A stretch of 41,790 nucleotides of DNA from a virus. The notes beneath the pieces were generated by a model. The model worked only from the letters and a program-made list of their open reading frames with translations, made no database searches and was not told the origin of the DNA. The stretch's first letter is position 1. Every line of letters begins with the position of its first letter. The stretch lies in the IMG/VR virus record IMGVR_UViG_3300025010_000120, positions 1 to 41,790 of that record; one strand, written 5' to 3'. Positions 31,225-40,385 of the stretch are shown here, piece after piece. The translations under genes and the position numbers were made by a program.

Positions 31225-31941
31225 TTATAATTTAGTTATAAAATTTTTAATTTCAACTTTTTTAGGATCTGCACCATGTAATAAACTTTGAATACTAATC
31301 TCATAGTTATTAACTAATTGCATACGTTGAAATTGGTTATTAAACTGATAAATAGTCATTTCAAAAATACTATTTAAATCAGTATTTTTATTATAAAAAG
31401 CAAAAGCAGATATTAAATCACCCAAACTTAAATTTTCACCACTTTTTGATTTTATTTTATTTATTTTTTCTCTAGCTTTTTTAATTCTTTCGGCAATTTC
31501 TTTTGCTTTCTCATTTGCTGGATTAAATTCAATATCTTCTTTATTTATCATACAATTTATCTCTTTTAATAAACTAATAATATTATCAAAATTATCCTTA
31601 CAAATTATATTATTGTTATTATCATCAAAATAAAAAAAATATTTTCCTAATTTAATAGGTTTTTTAAAAAATAATTCTAGCATTTCACAATAATTTATTC
31701 TAAATTGTTCATAATTTAAACAACTATGAAATATAATATCAAAATTACTAACTTTACTTAAATCATCTTCTTCATTTTGTAAATTTGATTTATCAATTAA
31801 TAACAAAGAAATATAATAATTATATTTACTATATCTTAATTTAACTATATCTTTTAATTTTATTGGATATAAATTACCAATGTCTATAGATATTGGTAAT
31901 CCACTTAATAACAGTAATTCTAAATCATCTTTTAAGATCAT
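31225..31941 (-). CDS. hypothetical head-tail module protein
   Basis: The protein has 238 residues from ATG 31941, or 241 from a GTG at 31950 that overlaps the preceding stop. It is rich in Leu, Ile, Asn and Lys; a helical segment lies near 160-180 (AKEIAERIKKAREKINKIK). It ends LLHGADPKKVEIKNF. The place between neck-like and tail tube genes suggests tail completion or assembly. No family recognised. Confidence 0.6.
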   Translation of the reverse strand: MILKDDLELLLLSGLPISIDIGNLYPIKLKDIVKLRYSKYNYYISLLLIDKSNLQNEEDDLSKVSNFDIIFHSCLNYEQFRINYCEMLELFFKKPIKLGKYFFYFDDNNNNIICKDNFDNIISLLKEINCMINKEDIEFNPANEKAKEIAERIKKAREKINKIKSKSGENLSLGDLISAFAFYNKNTDLNSIFEMTIYQFNNQFQRMQLVNNYEISIQSLLHGADPKKVEIKNFITKL

Positions 31942-31946
31942 ATTAA

Positions 31947-32432
31947 TCACAACCTATTGGAAAAATCAATGAACTTATAAGAAATTACACAACCAAAATA
32001 GTCATCATTAATTTTAAAATCACCACCAGAATAAAGTTCTAAACTAAAATCACCAACATCTTTCTTTTTATTAAACATGGAATCAATTTGATCAAGCATG
32101 TAATCATATCGAAGACCATATTCTGTTTCAATTAATGAACTATGTGAAAAAATATAAATATTTAATAATCCAGACTTAAATGAATTATTAATATACTTAT
32201 AATTGCCAAATGACATTGTTATATAATTTAATGGGTTATCTTGAATATTTATAGTATATTGATAAGGAAATATTTGCGAATATATTAAACTAGAAGGAAT
32301 AAAATCATTTGGTAAATTATAATTTAAGAAATCTTTAGAATTAATTACTAACGCTTTAAGTAAATTTTCATTGGTAATTAATTTATAAATAATATTATTT
32401 TTATAATCTGTTAAACTGCTAAATTGACCCAA
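31947..32432 (-). CDS. probable neck or tail completion protein
   Basis: The protein has 161 residues from TTG 32432 after AAAGGTAGTGATTTAA. It has an N-terminal helix (LTDYKNNIIYKLITNENLLKAL), then YITMSFGNYKYINNSFKSG, LNIYIFSHSSLIET, YDYMLDQIDSMF and FGCVISYKFIDFSN. The pattern of a helix plus a beta sheet with a DxxI in the middle is common in phage tail terminator or completion proteins. Assignment is from position and pattern only. Confidence 0.55.
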   Translation of the reverse strand: MGQFSSLTDYKNNIIYKLITNENLLKALVINSKDFLNYNLPNDFIPSSLIYSQIFPYQYTINIQDNPLNYITMSFGNYKYINNSFKSGLLNIYIFSHSSLIETEYGLRYDYMLDQIDSMFNKKKDVGDFSLELYSGGDFKINDDYFGCVISYKFIDFSNRL

Positions 32433-32466
32433 TTAAATCACTACCTTTACATTAACTACCTAAAAA

Positions 32467-33639
32467 TTAAAATAAATTTTTCAATCTAATACTCTTCTCA
32501 ATAAATTTACCATTGCTATTGTCAGTTGCTTTTAACATAATATTATAAGTTACTAAATTAGCAGTAATACTACATTGATCTGCATCAATAATATTCAAAG
32601 TATAAGCATTTATAGGTGTAGTACCTGGAATAATGCTAAAAGTAAATTCTGCTCCTTCAACTAAAATTCCATTGTTATATTTTTTTGTAATATAATTCTG
32701 AGAATAATTTTTAATAATATCTGCATTACCTAACAATTCATAAGTTATATTATCTTGAGGTACTTCAATCACATTTATAGTAATAGTATCCAATATAGTA
32801 TTATCAGATGTTAATTTAACAGTAATATTACAACTACCAATATTACTTAATGCTGTAACTAATCCACTAGAATTAACTGTACAAATTCCAGTATTACTAC
32901 TTGTAAAAGTTAATGAAGGAGTAGGGGAAATTAAATTATTGTTATCATAAACATTACAATTTAACTGTAGAGTAGTAGATTCTTGAATATCTACTAAATT
33001 TCCATTCAAAATCTCCAAAGTATAAACATGTTCTTCCTGACTAACCTCACTATACTTCATTTTAAAAATTAACAATCCAATACTTGAAATATCGTCTGGA
33101 ACACTTGAAATTTGATAATTATATTTTCCTAAATTATAAATATCATTAACTTTAATTTGCTGTGTTATTAATGTATTTGATACAATTAAAAATAATGAAT
33201 TATCAACAGTTTCAATATATTTATTTTCTTCTGTGTTAAGATTAAGTGATTTTGAAATAATACAAGGTATTTGATATAAAACGGAGTTTTGATCATAATA
33301 TTTTAATGTGTTGTTGCATCTAGTAATTAATCCAACATCATTTATCTGAGAAGTAGTATCTGTTTCTGTGCATATCCATTTAGAATTATCAAATTCAACA
33401 ATATTACCAATATTAATAGTTTCATCTGGATAACATAATAATCTTTTCTTATTTGGATTTTTAATCAAAGAATTATCTTCAACAATACGAACATTTTTAT
33501 CAACATCATTAATTTTTACTAAATTATAACTTGTAGAATTTTTAAATTCAGTTGATATTATACTTTTCATATTGTTTACATATAAACTTTTTCTATCTAT
33601 TCCTCGTCTTGCTTGATAGTCAGTCCACCAAGTTATAAT
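32467..33639 (-). CDS. head-tail structural protein with Big2/Ig-like domain, non-canonical start
   Basis: The protein has 390 residues if it starts at the ATT at 33639; ATA at 33636 is the alternative. AAAGGAG lies 5-8 bases upstream. The first ATG (33570) has no RBS and would drop a conserved-looking TWWTDYQARRGIDRKSLYV segment. After an N-terminal domain (LLCYPDETINIGNIVEFDNS) comes a bacterial Ig-like (Big2) domain near residues 208-290: LTFTSSNTGICTVNSSGLVT. A second beta domain completes the C-terminus. Ig-like domains often decorate virions and bind surface glycans. Confidence 0.75.
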   Translation of the reverse strand: MITWWTDYQARRGIDRKSLYVNNMKSIISTEFKNSTSYNLVKINDVDKNVRIVEDNSLIKNPNKKRLLCYPDETINIGNIVEFDNSKWICTETDTTSQINDVGLITRCNNTLKYYDQNSVLYQIPCIISKSLNLNTEENKYIETVDNSLFLIVSNTLITQQIKVNDIYNLGKYNYQISSVPDDISSIGLLIFKMKYSEVSQEEHVYTLEILNGNLVDIQESTTLQLNCNVYDNNNLISPTPSLTFTSSNTGICTVNSSGLVTALSNIGSCNITVKLTSDNTILDTITINVIEVPQDNITYELLGNADIIKNYSQNYITKKYNNGILVEGAEFTFSIIPGTTPINAYTLNIIDADQCSITANLVTYNIMLKATDNSNGKFIEKSIRLKNLF

Positions 33640-33668
33640 ACCAACTCCTTTAAATTTCTAAAAATTAT

Positions 33669-33696
33669 ATAAAGGGAGTGAAATATCTCCCTTTAT
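33669..33696 (-). terminator. terminator after the 92-residue gene
   Basis: Perfect 10-bp stem 33669-33678/33687-33696, 8-nt loop, then ATAATTTTTAG on the minus strand, directly upstream of the Big2-domain gene's RBS. Confidence 0.75.
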
Positions 33697-33711
33697 TATA
33701 TTAGCAATATA

Positions 33712-33990
33712 TTAAAAACTTTTTTCTCTTAAACCAATAAATCTAAAAGCAGTTGGATTAGCAGCAGTTTTGTAATATAATTTATTAACAAAAACAGGGA
33801 AATTTTCTAACCTTTCTCCTGCTTTAAGAGTGATTGTATTTCCATCTGCTACAGCATTATCAATATTAAAAGTAATATCACCTGCTCCATCATTTATTAA
33901 AAGTTTAATTTCATAACAATTAACTACAGTATTCAATTCTGCAACCCCAGCATTAGTAGAAAGAGTTACATATCCAGTTACATTAGCCAT
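33712..33990 (-). CDS. small virion/decoration-like protein
   Basis: The protein has 92 residues from the ATG at 33990, nine bases after GGAGG; the ATG at 33996 is only 3 bases from it. It starts MANVTGYVTLSTNAGVAEL and is almost all beta strand with ITFNIDNAV and LKAGERLENFPVFV. It looks like a small head decoration or spike protein. Position between capsid and neck genes supports a virion role. Confidence 0.6.
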   Translation of the reverse strand: MANVTGYVTLSTNAGVAELNTVVNCYEIKLLINDGAGDITFNIDNAVADGNTITLKAGERLENFPVFVNKLYYKTAANPTAFRFIGLREKSF

Positions 33991-34058
33991 ATTCATATTC
34001 CTCCTTAAATTTATATTTGTATTTAATAATATTTAATTCAATTTTTCAATAATAGTAA

Positions 34059-34442
34059 TTAAACTCCTATAGCAATCCATGCAACATTGGCAAATGTGGA
34101 TGTAGCTGCTATAGGAGTTACATCATTTGCAGCAGTTGGTTTCCATGATTTAATTCTAATACTACCTGCTGATGGTGCTCCAGCTTGATCTCCCACCGTT
34201 ACAGAAGAATACATGTGTGTCATAGATGGATCTCCAACTAATGATACTACTGCACCAACAATTGTAGTTAATCCAGTTGCTATATCTTTACTGGCAGCAT
34301 CTATAGTTGCTGTTCCTCTTGCAATCTTATATCCTGATGCAACACCTTGTACTAATAAATTAATTTTAGCAGTTGTAACTGTAATTCCATCAAGTACACC
34401 TAATTCACCTTGAGAAATATTACTAAATTTAAAATCGCTCAT
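34059..34442 (-). CDS. virion surface/fibre-like protein
   Basis: The protein has 127 residues from ATG 34442 after AAAGGAGATTGAAAT. It has a start GELGVLDGITVTTAKINLLV followed by a Ser/Ala/Thr-rich beta domain with AWIAIG at the end. The N-terminal motif is like those of phage head fibre or decoration proteins. Function is inferred only from this and position. Confidence 0.6.
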   Translation of the reverse strand: MSDFKFSNISQGELGVLDGITVTTAKINLLVQGVASGYKIARGTATIDAASKDIATGLTTIVGAVVSLVGDPSMTHMYSSVTVGDQAGAPSAGSIRIKSWKPTAANDVTPIAATSTFANVAWIAIGV

Positions 34443-34479
34443 ATTTCAATCTCCTTTCTTTGATATATTTATATAAAAA

Positions 34480-34917
34480 TTAACCACCAGACTTATAAAA
34501 ATTAGAATACAAATATCCATCATACAAATAATCATTAACTTTTAATTTTAATTCTCTGTCATATTGTGTTTTTAATTTACTCAATACTTGAAGTTTATCG
34601 GAAGGACTAAATAATTTAAAATCTTTATCTGAAAGATTTAATTTTAATAAATTACCATTATTTATTATTTCATCAAACCAAACTTTTCTCATATAATCAG
34701 CAATTATCCATTGTTCTTCTTCTTTTAAATTGTTTGTAAATAATTCTGAAGTATCATCTCTGATTAAAGATTGTTTACATTTTTTAAATAATGTCACAGC
34801 TTTAGATAAAGTTAATTTATTTTCAATAAGCATATCTTCTTCATCCAAAGATGTTAAATCAAAATCATCAATTTCGTGCATAAATTTTTGAAAAATTAGG
34901 TCGTAAGAGGTTGACAC
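34480..34917 (-). CDS. probable head-tail adaptor/connector protein
   Basis: The protein has 145 residues from GTG 34917 after GAGGTTTGATATATA. It is mostly helical: YDLIFQKFMHEIDDFDL, KAVTLFKKCKQSLI, EEEQWIIADYMRKVWF and DKLQVLSKLKTQYDREL. This series of helices is typical of small gp6-like connector proteins that sit below the portal. No enzyme motif is present. Confidence 0.6.
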   Translation of the reverse strand: MSTSYDLIFQKFMHEIDDFDLTSLDEEDMLIENKLTLSKAVTLFKKCKQSLIRDDTSELFTNNLKEEEQWIIADYMRKVWFDEIINNGNLLKLNLSDKDFKLFSPSDKLQVLSKLKTQYDRELKLKVNDYLYDGYLYSNFYKSGG

Positions 34918-34937
34918 TATATATCAAACCTCCTTTA

Positions 34938-35459
34938 TCATTTAGTTTTATTTTTATCTTGATTTTCTTTGTTAGCTTTTTCATCTTCTTTTATAAGACT
35001 AATTTTAACTTTAGTTTCATCTTCAATGGTATCAATTACAGAACCTTTTAAATTGCTATATTCACTAATTGCTAATTCAGCTAATAATTCTTTATTACCA
35101 TCTGGAAGTTTTAAAATTTCTTCTTTTAATTCTTCTGCTTCTAAATTTGCTAACATACGTTTTAATTCAGAATGTAATTTTATATCCTCATGTTTTAAAT
35201 TTAAAATTCCTAATGAATCAAATACTTTTTTATCTGGAACATAAATATCTCCAGTTTGAATTAAATCACTAGTGTATGCCATGTTTTCTAATTCTACATA
35301 AGGTAATGAAGCTGGGGCAGCAATTTTCATTAAATTAATAGGTCTGCCATTTAATTGAATCCAATGAATTCTAGAATTGGAGTTGTTAATAATTCTAACT
35401 TTTACATCTGGATCGATTGTATAATTAATATTATCTAATTTAATATCTTTTCTTGCCAT
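34938..35459 (-). CDS. hypothetical head module protein
   Basis: The protein has 173 residues from ATG 35459. It has a beta-rich N-terminus (VKVRIINNSNSRIHWIQLNG) with a helical and charged C-terminus (LKRMLANLEAEELKEEIL) ending in KANKENQDKNKTK. It may be a small head completion or scaffolding-like protein. No family is recognised. Confidence 0.6.
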   Translation of the reverse strand: MARKDIKLDNINYTIDPDVKVRIINNSNSRIHWIQLNGRPINLMKIAAPASLPYVELENMAYTSDLIQTGDIYVPDKKVFDSLGILNLKHEDIKLHSELKRMLANLEAEELKEEILKLPDGNKELLAELAISEYSNLKGSVIDTIEDETKVKISLIKEDEKANKENQDKNKTK

Positions 35460-35521
35460 AAAATAATCATCCTTTATTTTAATTTTGTTATCTATTCTAA
35501 TTAATATTAAATATATAAATA

Positions 35522-35555
35522 ATTAAAGGAGTGATTATTATTTCACTCCTTTAAT
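35522..35555 (-). terminator. hairpin after the major capsid gene
   Basis: Perfect 13-bp stem 35522-35534/35543-35555, 8-nt loop, followed by an A/T tract rather than a pure T tract. It is probably a partial terminator or mRNA-stabilising element that tunes capsid against downstream expression. Confidence 0.6.
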
Positions 35556-35597
35556 ACATTTATATTATTATTTAATTTAATAAATATATTATTATTC

Positions 35598-36599
35598 TTA
35601 GAGCGATGTATTACGAAACATACAGTAAAAATTACTATAAACAATGGTTAAACCGAATTTTTTATAGGATTTGAACTCTATACTGTCATCAGAATTCTCT
35701 GTTTCTTTCACAATAGTATCACCTTCAAATGCAACTTTAACAATCTTACTTTCATTAGTTGCAACAATAATAGCATATTGATCACTTAATACCTTAGTAG
35801 TATTGCCATCATCAGCAAAAGCATTGGGTAATACAACAACACTTGCACCTCTAAATTTACCAATTCTACCAAATTCTCTACGTTCAGTTTTATCCATATC
35901 GCTAATAAAACCAGGAGTCTCTTCAATAGTACCTGCAAAAGTAGGAGTACAGAAAATAACTACATTATCACCATAAGATTGTACATTAGTAATCAATTGA
36001 CCCATTTGACTAGGAATAAAAGCATTAGCTTGTACTTTCATATTAGCTGATAAACCAGTAAACGAAGCAATTAAAGTAGATTGAATTTGAATATTAATTT
36101 TTTCCATAATACCATCTACAATAGCATTAATTAAATCAGTCCAGTCTATGTGGCCGTCTAAAAATTGCTCGAATTCCACATATACGGCCCCGCCATATGC
36201 TTCCATAGTCATATTAATGTAATCAACATCTAATCTAGTTCTTTCAATTACACCACCAAGACCAACTTTGGTAATGAAGTTAAGTAAACCTCTTTTACCT
36301 TTCTTAGTTTTAAATTTAGGTTTTTGTCCCTGATCTAAAATTTGATACTCAACAAAACCACCATAAGCATCATCAACTCTTTTTGGTAGAATTTCATCAA
36401 CATTTTCTTCGATTAATTCAAAAATTTCATTTTTGTTATTTCTGAAACTCTTATATCTATTTTTACCATCAGGCACTAATTCTTTAAAAGCATTTCTTAA
36501 TGCTTCATTTCTTTCAGCAGAAGTATATGTAACACCATCAACTACTGAATCTTCTCTATTATATGTAGCTTTTGCTAATTCAAAGTATTTTCTTTCCAT
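35598..36599 (-). CDS. HK97-fold major capsid protein
   Basis: The protein has 333 residues from ATG 36599. Sequence features fit HK97-like coat proteins: an N-terminal charged region, an E-loop-like segment (FVEYQILDQGQKPKFKTKKG), YGGAVYVEFEQFLDGHIDWT (spine helix) and IFCTPTFAGTIEETPG, with a terminal beta part FGLTIVYSNFYCMF. It follows the protease/scaffold gene, as usual. It builds the icosahedral shell and is probably the most abundant virion protein. Confidence 0.85.
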   Translation of the reverse strand: MERKYFELAKATYNREDSVVDGVTYTSAERNEALRNAFKELVPDGKNRYKSFRNNKNEIFELIEENVDEILPKRVDDAYGGFVEYQILDQGQKPKFKTKKGKRGLLNFITKVGLGGVIERTRLDVDYINMTMEAYGGAVYVEFEQFLDGHIDWTDLINAIVDGIMEKINIQIQSTLIASFTGLSANMKVQANAFIPSQMGQLITNVQSYGDNVVIFCTPTFAGTIEETPGFISDMDKTERREFGRIGKFRGASVVVLPNAFADDGNTTKVLSDQYAIIVATNESKIVKVAFEGDTIVKETENSDDSIEFKSYKKFGLTIVYSNFYCMFRNTSL

Positions 36600-36643
36600 A
36601 TTAACTATTCCTCCTTTAAAATTTATATTTGTATTTTATATTA

Positions 36644-37195
36644 TTAAGATTTTGTACAGGTAAACATTAATCCAAGTTCGCCAGCAGGTAAAGTTACAAC
36701 TCTAGTTGCTTGTAATTCAATTACAGCATTTGCATCTTGAACAGCAACCAAACCAATTTGTCCAGTACTAGTTGCATAGCCATATACAGGAGTACCAGCA
36801 GTAATAGTAGCAACAATAGCAGCATAATCTGCATAAGTACCATCATCATACTTAAAGTTATTAGTATCAAACATATCACCAATTTTTAAACGATAAATTC
36901 TAGGCAAGAATTCATTTAAATTTAACCTAAAATTACCAAGAGACATATCACTTTCATCATACATTTTTTCTACACATGCTACTAAACCAACTCTTACAGT
37001 ATTATTAGCAGGTAAACCAAGAGTTTTAGTATAATGTTCTTCTTCTAAAAGGAAACCATTTTGACAAGCAGTAGCAGCAAAATCAGTTGCATTCAAAGCA
37101 TACTGAATGTTGTGTTCACCTGTTTTAACCCCTGCTACTTTTCTTAAATTAACAATACCATATCTTCCTGTTGCTACGTTATTAACATTAGCCAT
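36644..37195 (-). CDS. head decoration-like protein
   Basis: The protein has 183 residues from ATG 37195 after AAGGAGGAATTAACTT. It starts GRYGIVNLRKVAGVKTGEHN; a beta-rich middle (LPRIYRLKIGDMFDTNNF) and GTPVYGYATSTGQIGLVAVQ follow. Position between scaffold/protease and capsid and the beta composition suggest a decoration protein. Not confirmed by a known motif. Confidence 0.65.
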   Translation of the reverse strand: MANVNNVATGRYGIVNLRKVAGVKTGEHNIQYALNATDFAATACQNGFLLEEEHYTKTLGLPANNTVRVGLVACVEKMYDESDMSLGNFRLNLNEFLPRIYRLKIGDMFDTNNFKYDDGTYADYAAIVATITAGTPVYGYATSTGQIGLVAVQDANAVIELQATRVVTLPAGELGLMFTCTKS

Positions 37196-37232
37196 AAGTT
37201 AATTCCTCCTTAAATTTAATTTATTTTTTATA

Positions 37233-38828
37233 TTACTTAGGTATTAATGAAGTCCAATCTTCTTTTTTCTTAATAGAAAAATTAAAAATTGGAATCTCTG
37301 TTTCAGTTTTCTTTTTAGTTTTAGAAAATTTTGTAGATAATTCTTTAGAAGCATACATAAGTTTAAATTCTTTCTCCATATCTTCAATAGAAATTTCTTT
37401 ATCTTGAATAGATTGAATTTCTTCAACAGATAATACTTTTGAGAAATTTTCAATTAATTCTGCTTTAAGTTGTTTTTGCTGAGATTCAAATGCTTCTAAT
37501 TGTTGCTTTGTAATTTCAGATTTGAATTCCAATAGGGAAGTATTAGATTGAGTAAGAGTTTCGTTAGAATTAATAAGTGTTTCATTTTCTGATTTTAAAG
37601 CAGAATATTTATTTTTATAATCTTCTAATTCAGGTTTAATTATTTCATATTCAGACTGAAGTTTAGAATAATTACTTCTCATTGCATCTAAAGCATCTTT
37701 TTCTTCTTTGGTAAGTCTTTCTTGAAATAATTCAATTCTTTCACCTTCAAAAGATACATTGTCTCCATCTTTTTTATATTCTTGACGATAAATTTTTGTG
37801 CCTTCCCAATTTTCATATTCAAATCTGCCATCATATACTTGGTCAATAAAATACCATTCATTATCTTCTGATTCTACAGGAGACAATAATTTATATAATG
37901 CATATCTAATTTCAGAATGAGAAAGTTCAAATGTTTTAATGAATTTTTCTGGTTCTGAAATTTCTTCTTCTATTACAGTTTCTTCAATAATTTCTTCAAT
38001 ATTTTCAGTATTGAATTCATTCAATTTAATTTCTAAATCTTCAAAACTCATACCTTCAATATCAAATGGTACATTATCAACTGTAAAATTGAATTTTTCT
38101 AGTAATTCTTTGATATTTTCGTCCAAAACTTTACCTCCTTCTTCTATGGGATTATTTATATTATTATATTGTGTAAGAGTGTCTTTTAACTCTTCCATCA
38201 TAATAATAAACTTTTCTTTGAAATTGCCTTCTGAAAACATACCAGTAGTTGCTAATGCATTTTCCATACCAGTACCAAAATCTTTATTTAAAAAAGTAAT
38301 TCCTTGATACCTATAATCTGTGATATTATAAACTTTATCTTTAGCATTATAAGAATATGAATCAATCAATATTTCCATTGATAATTTAATTTCATTATCT
38401 CTTTCTATAATATCTTGTGCATAATTTGAATACTCCTTCCAAATATATGCATCACAAAATACATAATTTTTATCATTGAATTTTTCAATAGTATGATTAC
38501 AATTTTCAGGTACTAATCCTATGGGAGTTTCTTTGTAAATTAATTTATATTCTCCTTCGTTTGTCTTACTTTCTTCTATTACCATATCATGACCACCAAA
38601 CTGAGGTTGATCATTTTCATCAAATATTACATTGGCAAGAATTGGGATATTTTTAATAGAGTCTTTTGTTTTCTCCATATTTTCTACATTAAATTCGCTT
38701 CGATTTGGATTTATCTGGTCATGGCAGACTCTAAGCCTCATTTTGATGAATTTATCAGAATCAAAACTATTGTCAATTTCATATGAAGTAGCAAGAGATA
38801 AATGTTGTAATTCTTTTGCTGTATTCAA
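37233..38828 (-). CDS. prohead protease-scaffold fusion
   Basis: The protein has 531 residues from TTG 38828 after AAAGGTGGTGAAAAATA. The N-terminal 200 residues (FIKMRLRVCHDQINPNRSEF, IPILANVIFDENDQPQFGGH, IKLSMEILIDSY, ITFLNKDFGTGMENA) resemble phage prohead maturation proteases, with His and Ser in the expected places. The C-terminal 200 form a scaffold-like coiled coil (SKLQSEYEIIKPELEDYKN). Fusion of protease and scaffold in one chain is known in tailed phages. It processes itself and helps capsid assembly. Confidence 0.72.
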   Translation of the reverse strand: MNTAKELQHLSLATSYEIDNSFDSDKFIKMRLRVCHDQINPNRSEFNVENMEKTKDSIKNIPILANVIFDENDQPQFGGHDMVIEESKTNEGEYKLIYKETPIGLVPENCNHTIEKFNDKNYVFCDAYIWKEYSNYAQDIIERDNEIKLSMEILIDSYSYNAKDKVYNITDYRYQGITFLNKDFGTGMENALATTGMFSEGNFKEKFIIMMEELKDTLTQYNNINNPIEEGGKVLDENIKELLEKFNFTVDNVPFDIEGMSFEDLEIKLNEFNTENIEEIIEETVIEEEISEPEKFIKTFELSHSEIRYALYKLLSPVESEDNEWYFIDQVYDGRFEYENWEGTKIYRQEYKKDGDNVSFEGERIELFQERLTKEEKDALDAMRSNYSKLQSEYEIIKPELEDYKNKYSALKSENETLINSNETLTQSNTSLLEFKSEITKQQLEAFESQQKQLKAELIENFSKVLSVEEIQSIQDKEISIEDMEKEFKLMYASKELSTKFSKTKKKTETEIPIFNFSIKKKEDWTSLIPK

Positions 38829-38845
38829 TATTTTTCACCACCTTT

Positions 38846-39022
38846 CTAAAAAATCATTTTATTACTAAAAATAAATTGTTTTTTATCTATTTGTTTAAAA
38901 TTAAACAATAGAGTAGGAGAGTTTTCAAAAATAAAAAAACCATTAGTTTCAGCTAATAGTTTAAAACCATTTTGAAACAATTTATTTTTTAGTTCTTCTG
39001 AAAAACAATGAATAAATTTCAA
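38846..39022 (-). CDS. small phage protein coupled to the HEG stop
   Basis: The gene encodes 58 residues, LKFIHCFSEELKNKLFQNGF to ..DKKQFIFSNKMIF. Its TTG start at 39022 overlaps the HEG stop (TTGA) and its RBS (AAAGGAGG) lies inside the HEG. The pattern of ..L...GFKLL.E...FFIFEN.P.L.FNF is recurrent in small phage proteins. It is probably real and co-translated. It ends 17 bases before the protease gene. Role unknown. Confidence 0.7.
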   Translation of the reverse strand: MKFIHCFSEELKNKLFQNGFKLLAETNGFFIFENSPTLLFNFKQIDKKQFIFSNKMIF

Positions 39023-40092
39023 ATAGCAAATGCCTCCTTTAAATCAATATTAAAATTAGACATAAAAAAAGATATTAGTTTATTTCTAATACCTTCAAAA
39101 TTATTCTTTAAATCTGTAGGATAGAGGTCTATAAAGTAATAACCATCTAAACTGTTAAAATAATTAATTTTATCAATAGTCTTTTCCTTATATTTTTGAA
39201 ACATTAAATATTTTGATTCATTTTTATACATACCAAAATATTCTAGAATAATAATAATGTCGTTATAATATATAAAAAAATCTGGTTTATATCTTCCACT
39301 TTTATTATTAAATAATATCTTATCATTTTTTATTATATTATAATAATTTTTTAAAAATTTATATAATAATATTTCTTCTTTACTATCAAATCTAATATTA
39401 TCAATATAATTAATATTCTCAATTTTTATATTTTTATAAATCAAATATTCTTTTATAATTCCAATTCCACGATAATATATCATGCTTTTATGAAAATATT
39501 TATAAATAGTTTTTAAATCAAATAATAAAATTTCAGATGGATCATTAATTACTTTATCATTAATTGCTGAATTAATACCATTACTTATCATATCAAAACA
39601 ATTATAATCTTTATTCCAAAATCCTTCTCTTACCTGCAAAGTATTAAAATTATATTCCTTAAGTTTCATCTCAGGAAAGCATCTAGAAATAAAATCAAAA
39701 CAAGAATGCCATTTTTTCTTTATTCTACTATATAATTTTGCATCTTTAAGTAATTTTGAAAAGAAAATATTATATATAAATTCCTTTGTTATTTTAATAT
39801 TATTTATTCTTAAATAATACTTAAAGAGTAATATATCGTATTCTAAAATATAATCTGTTTTGAATTTTTTAATTTCATTATTTAATAATCTTTTATAATC
39901 TATAAATACTTGATTTAAATTATGATATTCCGTCCTATTAATTTTCTTGCATTTTAAATTAAGATTATTTAATTTTACCCATATCTGTTGTCTAGTTCTT
40001 TTTAAAATATATGATAATTCAAATACATCATTATATTTATATTTTTCTTTTAAAATTTGTATCTCTTCATCAGTCCAAATAATTTTGTCCAA
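39019..40092 (-). CDS. homing endonuclease with Myb/SANT-like N-terminus and PD-(D/E)XK-like nuclease
   Basis: The protein has 357 residues from the TTG at 40092, nine bases after TTGGAGG; the ATG at 40101 abuts the RBS. The N-terminal 50 residues (IWTDEEIQILKEKYKYND ... RTRQQIWVKLNNL) form a SANT/Myb-like helix-turn-helix. The C-terminal nuclease has FDSKEEILLYKFLKNYYN and KSGRYKPDFFIYYNDII IILEYFG (E..PD..ExxxF). It is the only HEG here without the leader RNA. It lies between portal and protease, right after a terminator. The downstream small gene is coupled to its stop codon. Confidence 0.75.
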   Translation of the reverse strand: MDKIIWTDEEIQILKEKYKYNDVFELSYILKRTRQQIWVKLNNLNLKCKKINRTEYHNLNQVFIDYKRLLNNEIKKFKTDYILEYDILLFKYYLRINNIKITKEFIYNIFFSKLLKDAKLYSRIKKKWHSCFDFISRCFPEMKLKEYNFNTLQVREGFWNKDYNCFDMISNGINSAINDKVINDPSEILLFDLKTIYKYFHKSMIYYRGIGIIKEYLIYKNIKIENINYIDNIRFDSKEEILLYKFLKNYYNIIKNDKILFNNKSGRYKPDFFIYYNDIIIILEYFGMYKNESKYLMFQKYKEKTIDKINYFNSLDGYYFIDLYPTDLKNNFEGIRNKLISFFMSNFNIDLKEAFAI

Positions 40093-40126
40093 TATTATCA
40101 TCCTCCAATTTAAATTATTTTAAATT

Positions 40127-40154
40127 AAAAAAGAACTGGCAATTAAACCAGTCC
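40127..40154 (-). terminator. terminator overlapping the 80-residue gene's stop
   Basis: 7-bp stem 40133-40139/40148-40154 (one G-U), 8-nt loop, TTTTTT on the minus strand. It would stop portal transcription before the HEG. Confidence 0.8.
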
Positions 40155-40385
40155 TTGTTTACGTTTTGTAAGATATTCACATAATGTTTCAGTCCTTAAA
40201 AATACCCAACAATATTTATTTGTGTTTTCATTTAATGTTCTAGCAATATATCTTTCACCTATATTTAATAATTCTTTCTTAAGTCTATTACTGTAACAAT
40301 AAAAAGGTTTCAAAATTAAAAACACTTCCTTTAAATTATATTTACCTTTTATTTGTTTCTCCATCTCTTGCTTTAATGCCTCCAT
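40143..40385 (-). CDS. small hypothetical protein overlapping the portal gene
   Basis: The protein has 80 residues from ATG 40385, overlapping the portal gene by 44 bases. It has a basic N-terminus and a beta-like C-terminus NKYCWVFLRTETLCEYLTKR, compatible with a DUF5659-like small phage protein (vF..Te.L...l). It is moderately confident as a gene because it ends in a terminator and occupies the space after the portal. Confidence 0.6.
   Translation of the reverse strand: MEALKQEMEKQIKGKYNLKEVFLILKPFYCYSNRLKKELLNIGERYIARTLNENTNKYCWVFLRTETLCEYLTKRKQGLV

Noticed and set aside
39019-40101. Terminase large subunit next to the portal
   Set aside because: The protein lacks Walker motifs and the RNase H-like nuclease; its SANT-like start and PD..E motif fit a HEG.
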